Source: Gnetum montanum (lineage: Eukaryota; Streptophyta; Gnetopsida; Gnetales; Gnetaceae). From it: 64,000 nucleotides of DNA. How positions within the stretch are numbered: the stretch's first letter is position 1; every line of letters begins with the position of its first letter. Location of the stretch: the NCBI GenBank assembly GCA_015680685.1, contig MNCI01012723.1, positions 1 through 64,000 on the forward strand, given 5' to 3'. The position numbers were made by a program, and so were the translations under genes. Shown here in pieces: positions 33,766-44,253 of this stretch. The notes below the pieces were generated by a model. That model was not told the origin of the DNA. It made no database searches and worked only from the letters and a program-made list of their open reading frames with translations.

Positions 33766-34915
33766 TACATCATTATCAGAGATAGTACTCTATGTAGACG
33801 CTCTTTTGATGGAGTATTGCTAACCTGCGTTAATAATGACCAAGCACAAAGAATAGTTAGTGAAGTCCATGAAGGACTATGTGGAGGACACATAGCCCCA
33901 TGAGCCATGGCCACTAAAATCAGGCGCTTAGGGTATTACTGGCCATAAATGGAATGAAACTGCCTTACCAAGGTTAAGACATGTGATACATGCCAACATT
34001 ACACAAATTTAATACACATGTCACCAACTAAATTACATACTACATAGATCACTTGGCAATTCCAACGATGGGGACTAGACATCATAGGCCCCATCACGCC
34101 TAAGTCTTCCACAAGACATAGCTTCATTATCACCGCCACCGAGTACTTCACAAAGTGATTGAGGCTATTCCCCTACGAAAGATTACATCTCAACAAGTTT
34201 GTCATTTAGTCTTGGACAATATAGTAACTAGGTTTGGGCTTCCCATGACTATTGTGACTGAAAATGGACCATAATTTAGTAGTACCAAAACCAAATCTTT
34301 CTGCAGTAACCTTGGTATCAAGTAATCTTTTTCCTTACCCTATTACCCACAAGAAAATGGTCAAGCAGAGGCAACAAACAAGGTGGTTATCAATTTACTG
34401 AAAAAGATGCTCAGAAGCAACAAAAAATGATGGCATGAAAAAATCCTCTATGTGCTATGGGCCTATCGTATGACATGCAGAATAGCTACTAGTAGGACAC
34501 TCTATAGCCTAGTTTATGGATTTGAAGCGGTGTTGCCCCTGGAACTACAGGTTCCCTCACTGCAGATGGTCCTCTTCACGGTTATAAATAAGACTCAACA
34601 CAACGAGTCTAGGATCATGGATCTAGACTTAGTAGAGAAGAAAGACATTCAGATACTTGACAACATTGAAAGATATCAAGACAGGCAGAAATAGAAGCAT
34701 CATCGCAACCTGCATTAGCGACCAATCAAGAAAGGAGACTTGGTTCTTAAGGCCGTTTGTGAACTAGTGAGCAAATTCTCTGCAAGCTGGAAAGGCCCTT
34801 TCTTGGTCGTCAATGCATATGACAGCGAAGCATTTAGGTTAGTAGACATCAATAGCAATGAACTCCCAAATCTATTGAATCATATGTACCTGAAGCGGTA
34901 CCACATCTAGACATC
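33766..34915 (+). pseudogene. Tat-like integrase
   Basis: Zinc-binding HHCC part at about 33867-34000 (EVHEGLCGGHIAP, GYYWP, CDTCQHY). The DDE core follows: WGLDIIGPITPKS gives the first Asp; the second is replaced by Glu (VTENGP near 34255); the third is in ENGQAEATNKV. Core and C-terminal region run through several frames. The C-terminal part reads KGDLVLKAV...FSASWKGPFLVVNAY and YLKRYHI, ending near 34915. No chromodomain, as expected outside chromoviruses. Inactive. Confidence 0.78.
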
Positions 34916-34939
34916 AGCTCGGCTCAAACGCAAGGTAAC

Positions 34940-35310
34940 CAATGTCTGCTACGATGTAAAATTGGCAGTGTTGTACACGTCCACTACAACATAAAACTAG
35001 CACTTCTTGCACGCATTCGCCACGATGCTAAACTAGCAAAGTTTTCGACGATTTGCCATGACGTGAAACTGGCAAGGTAAGCATCTGTCTGCTGAGACGT
35101 TAAACCAGCACAGACTTGTCCTTGGGTCACGACACAAAACTAACTCCCACAACACGGTCTGCTAGGACCATAAACTAGCTCTTCCACCATCCGCTATGAC
35201 GTAAAACTAGCACGCTTCAGTTTGCCCAGACTTTAAACCAGGACCACGGTCTACTGAGACTTAAAACTAGCAACAACAGTCCACCAGGACTTAAAATTGG
35301 AATATGTCAA
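34940..35310 (+). repeat. Array of about eleven small hairpin repeats after integrase
   Basis: Units of 29-37 bp with consensus GTCTGCTAYGACNTTAAACT then AGCA. In many the ends pair around an 11-base loop: TGCTAG...CTAGC (35158), CGCTA...TAGC (35190), TTGCCA...TGGCAA (35051) and TGCTG...CAGCA (35089). Arms vary while pairing holds. Related units flank gag/pol of the relic at 7506-14154. No reading frame. Confidence 0.75.
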
Positions 35311-36499
35311 TAGAAAATTCATGAAGCAAGTGAGCATGATCATTCTTGCACGGCATTCCTACCAGATGGAACGGATGGGGTGTCAGAACAGACGCAATGC
35401 CGCTACCCTACTGGCATCCTACTGATTCCTCAGATATGCCGAAAGACATACTACTGACCCCTCAGAGATGCTGCTACAATGGAAACTCTATAGTTGCAAC
35501 TCCTGAGGTTAACTTCGCCACTTGGGGTCCCAAGGAAACTATGGTCACCCATAGCCTTGGTGGTCTCCACCCGTCGCCGCAACAAGACTCTGGCCTAGCA
35601 GATTCATCTGTCTAGTTATTTGCCTGGTCGATTGGATAAGATGAATCTAGCTATCGATGGTGAAATATTGAACCATGGCATCAACAAAGGGACCCTTGCC
35701 TCTTGCTACAGTCCCTTCTCTGTGGCTTGTGCTCTCCTTTTCGCTTTGGGTAGTACTTGTTTCAATAGCCTCCCTAGCGATTAGGATGATTGCTTTTGCT
35801 CTTTGTTCTCTGTTATGTTTTGCAGGTTACTTGCTACGATACTGTTGTTCAAGAATGTATTCACTAGGAGGTGAGGCATCACAACGTTCTGAGCTGGCTA
35901 CTCAGATTAGCCTAACTACTTGGGAATGCAAACCCTGCCTTTTTTTTCCTCCATTAGAAAACTGATTTCACTTTCTCTTTTCTTTATCCTTACAACTGCC
36001 CTTACCCTCTCCTCCTATTTGTACACAATGTGAACGTACAAGAAGTCTTTCCCACATGATAAACATCACATCCATGGATTGGTGTAATGCAACTCGCCTC
36101 ATGGAAAGCATCTATAATTCAAAAAAAAAAACAATGGGCAAAGCTAGGTAAAATGGATGAAACATAACTCATCCAGGCCATACGGGCGTAACACAACTCG
36201 TTCGTGCAAGCCCCGCATACACAGTATAGTAGGGTAACCTCTCGGGAAAAGACCCATGAGAAGATGCCTAAGAGCATGTTTGTGAAAGTTTCCTGCTCAT
36301 ATGCTTGAGTCTTCCCCGAACCTCCCTCCCTCACTACTGTAAGATCCCTCCTATGCTCCTTACGCCCCCAACCTTTGCACTTCTAGGTTTGACAGAGCGA
36401 CATTTGAGTAGTTGCCGACGGACGCTATTGGTGTCTTTACCTCTATGGTGTTTCGCACTCTATGTTGACGTCTCTCGGGCAAGCCCTCCAAACATCAAC
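35311..36499 (+). other. 3' non-coding region of the Tat-like element
   Basis: About 1.2 kb matching the same-length region 11161-12350 of the relic. It includes GTAATGCAACTC-type repeats at 36080-36200 and the GACGTCTCTCGGGCAAGCCC block before the polypurine tract. A 96-codon frame at 35675-35965 is hydrophobic but not conserved in the relic, so it is not called a gene. Confidence 0.5.
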
Positions 36500-36508
36500 A
36501 AAGAGGGG
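36500..36508 (+). other. Polypurine tract of the Tat-like element
   Basis: AAAGAGGGG followed by CCAT and the LTR start TGAAACAC at 36513; identical in the relic at 12351. Confidence 0.75.
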
Positions 36509-36512
36509 CCAT

Positions 36513-37742
36513 TGAAACACTGTGAAATTTTGAGGCCTCGATGGTTCAACAAAGTCTCGAGGCTTAGGAAAGGATTTGCAACAAGTCGCACATCTCAGCA
36601 AGTTCTCTCTTTTTGGCTAAGGGCCAGCTACGCTACGCAGCTCAACGTAGCGGACTTTGGGAGAATAGAATGAAACAAGGGATGCACAACAACAACACTT
36701 TAACTTCGCAAGTTAGCCTTGTTCAAAACTTTAATTTTTGTGTGCTACATTGCATTACGCTATGCAGCATAACATAGCGTAGCGCAAGTAGCATAGTCGA
36801 TACAACAAGGATAACGAAATTTAAGCAGTGGCAGTCATTACACTACGATACGCTTTCTAGCGTATCACAGTGTAATCGTAGAACAATTCATTCAACGCAA
36901 GAGACAAACTCAAATAAACTATCTTCTTAAGGGGTAGTTATGCTATACTACACTTCAAAGCGTAACACAGCATAGCGCCACAAGCTTCAGCTACAACATA
37001 CCAGGTCAATGACATTCTGTGGGCCCAGGACATGCATCATCTAAACCACATTTTTCTCCTAGCCCTAATCTTATAAATACCCCGGCGGACAACGTTGGTA
37101 AGGGTTGGCAATTTTTGACAGTACTGGCAAAAAAAAAAAAAAAAAAAAGATTGGCGAGATGATGAGAAGAGCATCGACGGTGACAGAGAGAAGCTTTTGA
37201 CCAGAGACTTCAAGTTAGCAAACATTTTTCTTCGAGCCTGACTCCCTTGCGCTCAGACTGGCTAGAACAAAGTAGATTGGCCTTTTCTTGTTTTATCTTT
37301 GAATAGCTTCTTGCTCTCGGCATGCACTTCGTCTAAACCGAAGTCCGCTTGCAACCATTGTATTCAACATATTTATCTATAAGTTCAATCCCAAATTTCG
37401 AGATCGTACATTCTCCAAATTCAATTTGTTGCATTTTACTTACATTGATTTTATAATCGTTTTGCATCGTTTACATTGTTATCACTATCTTCAAGATCTG
37501 ATCTTAGAGCAAATCTCGTTTTCCCGTCAATCGATATTGTATCTTCACATTGAAATCATCATTTCGTGATCTGATCATTACAAAATTTATTGATTAAGTA
37601 AGTCCCTGTGTAATTGATAAGACTGTTCAGGGCACCTCGGATTCGTTTTCTCCAGCACGGCCCTTGCACGGATCCTGGGTTGGAACTGTGTACACGGAAA
37701 TTCGCTTGATGTTTCCAGCAACCACCGTTTTCCGTCGTTACA
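36513..37742 (+). repeat. 3' LTR of the Tat-like element
   Basis: 1230 bp, TGAAACACTGTG...GTCGTTACA, followed by target copy CTCAA. U3 palindromes include 36837-36876 (ATTACACTACGATACGC, loop TTTCTA, GCGTATCACAGTGTAAT) and one near 36936-36976 on TTATGCT/AGCATA. The TATA box TATAAATACCCC stands at about 37071-37082, and a run of about 20 A follows at 37130-37148. The U5 part, from TTCGAGCCTGACTCCCTTGC on, is highly similar to the 5' LTR. Confidence 0.88.
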
Positions 37743-38269
37743 CTCAACACATAGACCCTTGAGGCTAGTTGCATTTTTCTACCTTACACCTAAAAGCCAT
37801 ATAATTGCAGATTTAGCAAGCACTCATTGGATTTTTCTTGATGACAAAAGAGCTGAATCTCATTGGATTTTTCTTCAGCCCTAGAAGCCATATAATTCTA
37901 TTTCTACGAAGCAATTTGGGGGAGGAATCTTCTGCACACTAAATATTAAATGAACAGGATACAGAGCTTAATCTCATGGTTCCTACACAACTTGAATCTT
38001 AACGATACAGGGCTGAAACTCAGTGGTGGATAGAGTGGTGAACCTGAATAGTTTAGAGAAAAACAACTTTAGCTACCTTGGTAAAACATTGTTTGGAGGT
38101 AAATCGCGTACCTAACAGAGATCGTGTAAAGTTTCTAAATTACTACACATTGACTATTGCAAAAGCAGAACAGCTAAGACACAGCTTGTGTATGTCCCAA
38201 ATACTGGGACGAGCATTGTTGCTTGAATCTCAATGATAAAGGGCTGAATTATTACATGCGCATTCACAC
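37743..38269. other. Intron part of the protease pseudogene right of the insertion
   Basis: Begins with the target copy CTCAA. AT-rich; contains a repeated CTCATTGGATTTTTCTT (about 37827 and 37858). No active-site exon recognised. Confidence 0.5.
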
Positions 38270-38526
38270 GCAAATATTGAACGCGGCGTTGAATGGCGGC
38301 CTCTCGCGTCCTGCTCCGCTGGATGGCGCGTTGAACGCTGTCGGAGTCCGAGAGGCCCGCCGTCGTAGTCATCGTCGCTGCTCACAGAGCCCTGAACGGC
38401 CGAGGTGTGTGAAAAATCTCGGGGTACCAGTTTCACTTTGATGGCTTGGCTTGGAATGATTTGAAGCCACAAAGAGATAACTGCAACCAAAAGTGCCACC
38501 ATTGCCACTGCTGGTGATGCTGCCAT
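38270..38526 (-). pseudogene. First exon of the nepenthesin-like aspartic protease
   Basis: ATG at 38526; MAASPAVAMVALLVAVISLW forms a signal peptide, followed by IKVKLVPRD, the usual start of the propeptide. A second frame continues as LSDSDSVQRAIQRSRTREAA, typical propeptide sequence, so a one- or two-base frame shift lies near 38390. A possible donor (GTAATAATTC) is at about 38258-38249. It belongs to the exons at 20685-18879: same strand, matching family, and element removal would bring them within about 1.1 kb. Confidence 0.7.
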
Positions 38527-38576
38527 TGTGTTGTTGAGATATGGTTTGCAAACTTTTCTGAATTGCAGGGTTCATT

Positions 38577-39468
38577 CATGGCATGTTGTTGTGAAGCATT
38601 TACACGTGAGGATTTGCTGGTTGAGGGAATTGGAAATATGGGAATCCCTTGCCCGGCTCTTCCCGCAAGATTGGTGTATGATCCTACTTCGGAGTTTCTA
38701 AAATAGATGCTGCTTTGCTTCAGGGACGTACTTCTCTGCGTTTGGAGATATGTGAGGTTTTCTGAGATAGAATGTGTCTAGTTCTTCACCGGTAACAAAA
38801 TATGCTAACATCATTTTTAATTTAGACAAAAAATCTAAATTTATTTGAGGTGTTTCTATCTTCTAATTAATTAAAGCATGGTTCAATCTTAAGTAGGCCC
38901 CATTGCAGCAGATTAATGGATATGATACGGTTAGACTTTTGTTCAGAGTACAAATGGGATACTGGAAACAAATAGCTCAAATTCTTGGTCCCCAATGAAT
39001 ATGTCAATTCAAGATAATTCTATATTTTAGTGCAAATTCCTACATTTAAGCATACTAAATATAGATGAGATATTGCATTTGCAAAATTACATGATTTGTT
39101 CAAAATGTTACCACAAAAACAAGGACAAAAGCACTTTGGAGTTTGCTAACTTCACATTACATAAATTACTAAAATTTTAAAAAATTAAGATTTTTAATTA
39201 TAGAAGTGAATAAATTTGGTTGTCATTGAAAACTTATCTTCTTAATTCCAAAATCTTTCCATAGATGTAAAGCTTTACCAAAATAGCCAAGCTATGTTGT
39301 TGAAATATAAATTCAATCTACAAGTTCTAAAGTATTGTTGCAATGCAAGGTAAAATAAATTTTTATGTTTATTGATTTAATTGGTTTACTTCAACAATAT
39401 TCCATTGTTCTACCAATCATTAACAAATACATTGAAAGCTTGCCTTCTTTTAAAAGTTTGTGCGGAGA
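38577..39468. other. Host DNA upstream of the protease pseudogene
   Basis: AT-rich, with no gene seen. It would contain the protease promoter, but no convincing TATA box could be tied to the ATG at 38526. Confidence 0.4.
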
Positions 39469-39473
39469 GATAT

Positions 39474-40250
39474 TGATGAGTGGCGAGGTACCCCTACACT
39501 CAACCATATGAATACGAGCGTCTCACGTGCAATCCGGTCAAACTCCAAGGACTAAGTTTTTACACGCTTTAATGGAACACTTAAGTTAATCAATCGTTGT
39601 CTTCCCAAACTTACTTGTATTGTCACGGTTGTATGGTTAAGTAAGCTTGAGGTATATGATTTTTATATCTTTTATCTTTTAAACATCTTATGCTAATAGG
39701 GGAAGGTGAAGAGAACTAAGTGACTAACTTTCATTAACTATTCATTAACTAAGTTCTAATTTTCCTAGCACCCAGTTGCCGCACACACCTTGAACCAGTG
39801 CAACGCTGTTGGGATTACCAAAACGCTACTCGTTACTGGGTTACCAAGCGTTACACACGTGCTCAAAGCGGTCGTATCGAATGCACTTAACTAGGAGAGT
39901 CAAGGGTTGAGAGAGATTAATTAACTAAGAAAGCATTTAAACATTCAACAATAATTAATTACTATTTAGCTTAGTCCATATGCTGCAAGGTTTATCAGAA
40001 AGTTCGTCTTTATTGCCGTAAACAAATGTGTGCTCAAGTACAATTTGCTCAAATAAAGATCCGTTCACTTTAAGACTCCTACTGTGAGCACATGGAAATT
40101 ATTCTAACTCTGGAATGGTAAAACTACAAGAGTTTAGCTAGTCTAAGTCTAAGTGCCTAGAACAGAGAAAGCTGCCTCTTATTTATAGACATTGCGGCAA
40201 GCTGCGATATCACGTACGCGATATCACGTATGCGATATTGCAGCTCATCA
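39474..40250 (-). repeat. 3' LTR of the Athila-like element (GATATC subtype)
   Basis: 777 bp, TGATGAG...CTCATCA. U3 palindromes around GATATCACGTACGCGATATC (about 40204-40240), TATA box near 40190-40178, one GGGATTACCAAACGC-type unit near 39810-39850. It is preceded (minus sense) by CATGGGAGTA, a polypurine-type end similar to that of the element at 50562. Confidence 0.85.
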
Positions 40251-40850
40251 TACTCCCATGACTGAATGAAAACTCGTCCTCAAGTTCCTTACAAAATATT
40301 GGGATGGTATGGGATTATTGACTTGAATGACACTAATGGTGAATCGGGTGACATGTGAATGGATTATCATTACAACACATGACAATATTAGTGTTCATGA
40401 CAACAAGAGTGAACACTATACACATTCAACATCTAACCTTATTTGGCAGCTGAGAGAGAAGAGAGAGAAAGAGAGAGAAAAGAAGAAGTTTGTTGCTGCC
40501 AATGCCAAGATTGTGCCTTTTGTTGTCCATCCATAACCATGCCATCGATCTTATTCCTTGCATAACTGCTCCAGCACCAGTCCATTCCAAGTGTTCCCTT
40601 CGGATCCAATCCATTGGTGTATGATTGTCATCTGCACACACAACACAATCTTAAATTAGCAAGGGTAAATGAATCACAATGCAGTTGATACCTTGCCTCA
40701 GTGTACGGTCCATTGGTTGAGTTGTGATATGGCTGATGCGGATTTTGGAGATATAACACTGGTGACTACCCAAGGTGTAGGGGTTAAGAGAAAATCGAAA
40801 AAATTGGACTAGGACCCCCATGACTAAGAGCGAACCTCTGGTAGCAATAG
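40251..40850. other. 3' end of the Athila-like element and unassigned sequence
   Basis: The first ~110 bases match (reverse complement) the CCCATACC...TTGAGGACAAGTTTTCATT region before the 3' LTR of the element at 50562. The rest includes a purine-rich run (40449-40490) and no identifiable gene. Confidence 0.45.
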
Positions 40851-41381
40851 TGATGAGTCATAAATTTGCTGGCTGTGATATCGCAGCCATGATATTGCAT
40901 TCGCGATATGCCTGCCTCAATTTCTATAAATAAGAGGTGGATTTCGTTCTTCTAGGACTTAGTTCTTAATTCCTTATCCAAACTCTTGCAGTTTTTCCTT
41001 CATAGAGTTAGAATTATTTCTCAGTGCATGCTTGTAGTGTTGTAATTGTAATTGTACGACATTCTTATTCGAGTGTGATGTACATGGACACGCACATGAC
41101 CAAAAATAAAGATCGAGATTACTTCATCATTGCAGCATTCACTTAGTTTAATTATTTACTTAATTGTTATTTACTGCTTTCTTAGCTAATATCTCTTCAC
41201 CCTAAACTCCTGTTAAACACGGAATGAGTACGACTTGATCACGAGAATTTAAGTNTTATGATGTGTTCCTATGCTAATGCTACTCCTGGGTGTAATGGAA
41301 GGTAATATTAACTAAGCTAAGAGAGAAAGGGTGAGAGAAAATCTAAGCTAGCCTAAGTGTGATGAGTATTCGTTCCTTAAT
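40851..41381. repeat. Two Athila-like LTR fragments in opposite orientation
   Basis: 40851-41254 reads as the 5' part of a GATATC-subtype LTR on the plus strand (TGATGAGTC, two decayed GATATCGC palindromes, TATA CTATAAATAAGAGG near 40924). 41256-41381 is LTR sequence in minus orientation. A single n (41255) joins them and a run of n follows, which suggests scaffolding across unresolved repeats. Confidence 0.65.
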
Positions 41382-41472
41382 NNNNNNNNNNNNNNNNNNN
41401 NNNNNNNNNNNNNNNNNNNNNNNNNNNNNNNNNNNNNNNNNNNNNNNNNNNNNNNNNNNNNNNNNNNNNNNN
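41382..41472. other. Assembly gap of 91 n
   Basis: Unknown bases inside the Athila-like element at 39474-49946; its true length cannot be judged. Reading frames across it are artefacts. Confidence 0.98.
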
Positions 41473-42192
41473 GATAGAATGGAAAAAGATAGGGAATAAG
41501 AAAGACAGAGAAAAAGAAACAATGGCAACGTCGATGAAATGGATGTCAGAGATGGAAATGAACAATATAAATGTTGATTATGGAAATGTTTAAGGGAAAG
41601 AAATTAACTGAGGCACCAAATAGGAATGCTAGCGGGTCATCCCCAAAGTAGGCTCATGCCCTTAATGCCCTGAAAATCCCGCATTCAAAGAGTCTGTAGG
41701 CTTTGAAAATGCCATTTGGAAACAAGAGTTAAAGTCTTAACCACAAGAGTTTACCAAAAAGAAAACAATGTATCAACCAAAATATGGACTATTGATACAA
41801 TCGGTAATGAGGTGAAAAATGGAAAAAGAAGGATGGAAAGAAGATAATGAAACGAAGTCTCAAGAACAAGGTGGTGTATAGCCCCTTGTGTATTAATGGT
41901 TAATGTGACTTAGTAGATCTCATTCCAAATCTAGCCTCAAAAAATCCACATCTAGTGACTTCGCATTAATACATTTGGCCAATTCATCCACTTGAAGTAA
42001 TGAGAATGCTTCCATCAAAATTTCACCACCATTCCGACGAAATGAAAAAGGAGAAAGTAGGAAGCGAGAAAGGGCCTTAGTTAAAGGGAAAATGTTTATT
42101 TAGTTCCATAACCAGTGCTTGTATCCCAGATGATTATTTTTTTTAAGGGGTGTGCTTTGAATTCTCACATTTCATTTTTTTTCCTTTCTTTT

Positions 42193-42238
<46 letters not shown>

Positions 42239-42878
42239 GTGAGAACCACACCATGCAAAGACTTATTTATTTTATTAGCTCAGTCTCCCAATAATGGAGC
42301 AATGTCAGAATGGTAAGGAAAAAATAAGAAGAAAACATCCAAGCACCCAAGAGAATGGCCAACACAAATGCATCAAATCCCCTTGAAGTCACACCCTTTT
42401 CAATCCTTGGATCCTTTCTTAGTTTGATAAATACCCAGTCACTAATTCATTGATAGTTCTTATTATTGAAGGAAAGGGACTATACAATTCCAAGCCAAGA
42501 GAGACCATAGAAATTCATGGATGCATGGATGATGTGGACTCATTGCCTATTATATCAAAAGGACCATACCTTATTATCAACATTATAACTCAAAGGTAAA
42601 AACCAAACATTGGCAATCAATAGAATATAGTTCATACCACCATCAAGAGCACTTATTAGGTGACGAATCTAAAAAAATAAAACAAATAGACATACAAATA
42701 AATAAAAAAGTATGAACGATGTTGCAAAACAAAAACAAGAAAAGTGAAATAAATTTGTAAAACAAAAATGTGTAAAACAAAAACTTAAAAAGAAACTGAG
42801 GGCTTTGATTGATCAGCATAGGTGGCCATCTTCCCCATGACTAAGTTGAAAAGAGGAGATCCAAAATAATGAGTGAGG
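41473..42878. other. Post-integrase spacer of the Athila-like element
   Basis: Matches the spacers at 3011-4380 and 57691-58880 in short blocks (GTCCACATCATCCATGCATC on the minus strand near 42537; GGTGTGACTTCAAGG near 42390). It contains a (TC)n run of about 19 units at 42196-42234. No gene. Confidence 0.6.
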
Positions 42879-44240
42879 TCATCCTTTCACAGAGGTATTA
42901 TGTGCATTGGCTATTCTAAGTTCATGGAAGGGTTTGGTTTGTTGCACATTGATCAGTAGTTGCTGATCAGGGCTCTTAGGTTTGTATATGGTCATGGCCC
43001 CTGAAGGAAAGGTTGTATGAATGATGTAAGGCCCTTCCACAATGTTTGAAATTTTGTGCATTATGGCACATGTGTGGGGTTCTAGTAGAGGACATTATCT
43101 TTTGGTTGGTACTTAACCTTTCAAATTCTCAAGTCATGACATTGCTTGTTATGTGCCTTGTGTAAATCATTTGATGATAGGGCAACCAATCGATTCTTGT
43201 CTAGCACGTTTAAAGTTGCTAACCTTTATTTTTGTGCTAGATCCAGGTCGAGGTGGAGGTCACAAGCCATGGATAGTGTACGGATCTTGGTTTGAATTGG
43301 GAGCTTTGGAAGTTTTCCGTACACTAACTCATAGGGAGAGTAGCATGTAGGGATTTTCCAAGTGGAGCGATATGCCCAGAGAGCATCATTTAGTTTAATG
43401 CTCCAATCTTGCCTATACTTGCTAATTGTCCTTGTTAATATTTTAGTGATCTCCTGGTTAGTGACCTCCGCTTGGCCATTAGCTTGGGGGTGATAAGGTG
43501 TAGTCAATTTATGTTCAACCCCTAAGTGTTGCATTAACTTTCGAAAGGTTGCACCTGTGAAGTGTGTTCCATTATCCGAGATAAGTGCACGTGGCACACC
43601 AAACCTATTTATGACTTTTTGTTGCACAAATCATGTAGCTGTAGATGATGTACAGTCTGTAACAGCAGTTGCTTCAGCCCATTTCATTAGATAGTCTACA
43701 ACAACAATGATGTAAGCTTTTCCATTGGACATTGGTGTAATGGGCCCCATAAAGTCTATTCCCCAAATGTTGAAGGGTTCTAAAGGTTGAATCCATTATT
43801 GCAAATCCTCCATTCTAGCAATCAGTCCCCCATCATGTTGATAGTGCTCACAAGATTAGAAAAATTAATGGGCATCTCGAAATAATGTTGGCCAGTAGTA
43901 TCCTGCAAGAAGGATCTTAATAACTGTTCGTCTTCCTGCATAATGACCCCCACAAGGCCCCTCATGAGCATCTTGGAGAACTCTTAGTTGGTCCACCGCG
44001 AGCACACACCATCGAACCAAGCCATTAGGACACACTTTGTAAAGTTGTCCATTGATCTCCATGGAGTACTTGGCTTTGTGAAGAAACTATTGTTTCTTTC
44101 TAAATTCCAACTCCTGTGTGTTTGTTGGGTAAGGAGATAGCTAAGAATGCTACTATACCAATTCGTCTCCATGGGTTGGTTATTTACTACACCGGCAAAG
44201 AGGGCTTCATTAGGAAAATGATCGAACATTACATATTCAT
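42879..44240 (-). pseudogene. Athila-like integrase
   Basis: HHCC zinc region at 44062-43865 (HEGPCGGHYAGRRTVIKILL then GYYWP), core from about 43790 with [10 protein letters not shown] (first Asp), ISDNGTHFTGATF (second Asp) and NGQAEVTNQE (Glu), so the DDE triad is intact. The C-terminal part 43061-42879 reads VEGPYIIHTTFPSGAMTIYK. The core 43627-43226 is open for 133 codons. A few stops elsewhere. Integrase would insert the DNA copy; it is not translatable as a whole. Confidence 0.82.
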
Positions 44241-44253
44241 CCTCCTTGTTGTC

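Larger units (their letters stand above)
21119..37742 (+). mobile_element. Complete Tat-like Ty3/gypsy element inserted in the protease gene
   Basis: 16.6 kb between identical 5-bp copies CTCAA (21114-21118 and 37743-37747). Order: LTR, leader, gag, protease, hairpin tract, an antisense multi-exon gene, RT, RNase H, second (archaeal-type) RNase H, integrase, hairpin array, 3' non-coding region, polypurine tract, LTR. Tat lineage is indicated by the extra RNase H with TNN-x-AKYEGLLRGL, the YVDDIAVKS RT motif and a CDYH...GHDTDYC Gag motif. All coding regions contain stops and frame shifts, so it is no longer autonomous. Confidence 0.88.

Noticed and set aside
35675-35965. 96-codon hydrophobic frame in the 3' part of the Tat-like element
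   Set aside because: It starts with ATG and has membrane-like segments, but the matching region of the relic (11161-12350) does not keep the frame, so an envelope-like gene is not supported.
38154-38372. Separate small gene next to the protease first exon
   Set aside because: Its peptide continues the protease propeptide in a shifted frame, so it is the same pseudogene with a frame shift.
42196-42234. (TC)n run as a functional GAGA-type site
   Set aside because: A simple microsatellite in a non-coding spacer; not seen at the same place in the related elements.
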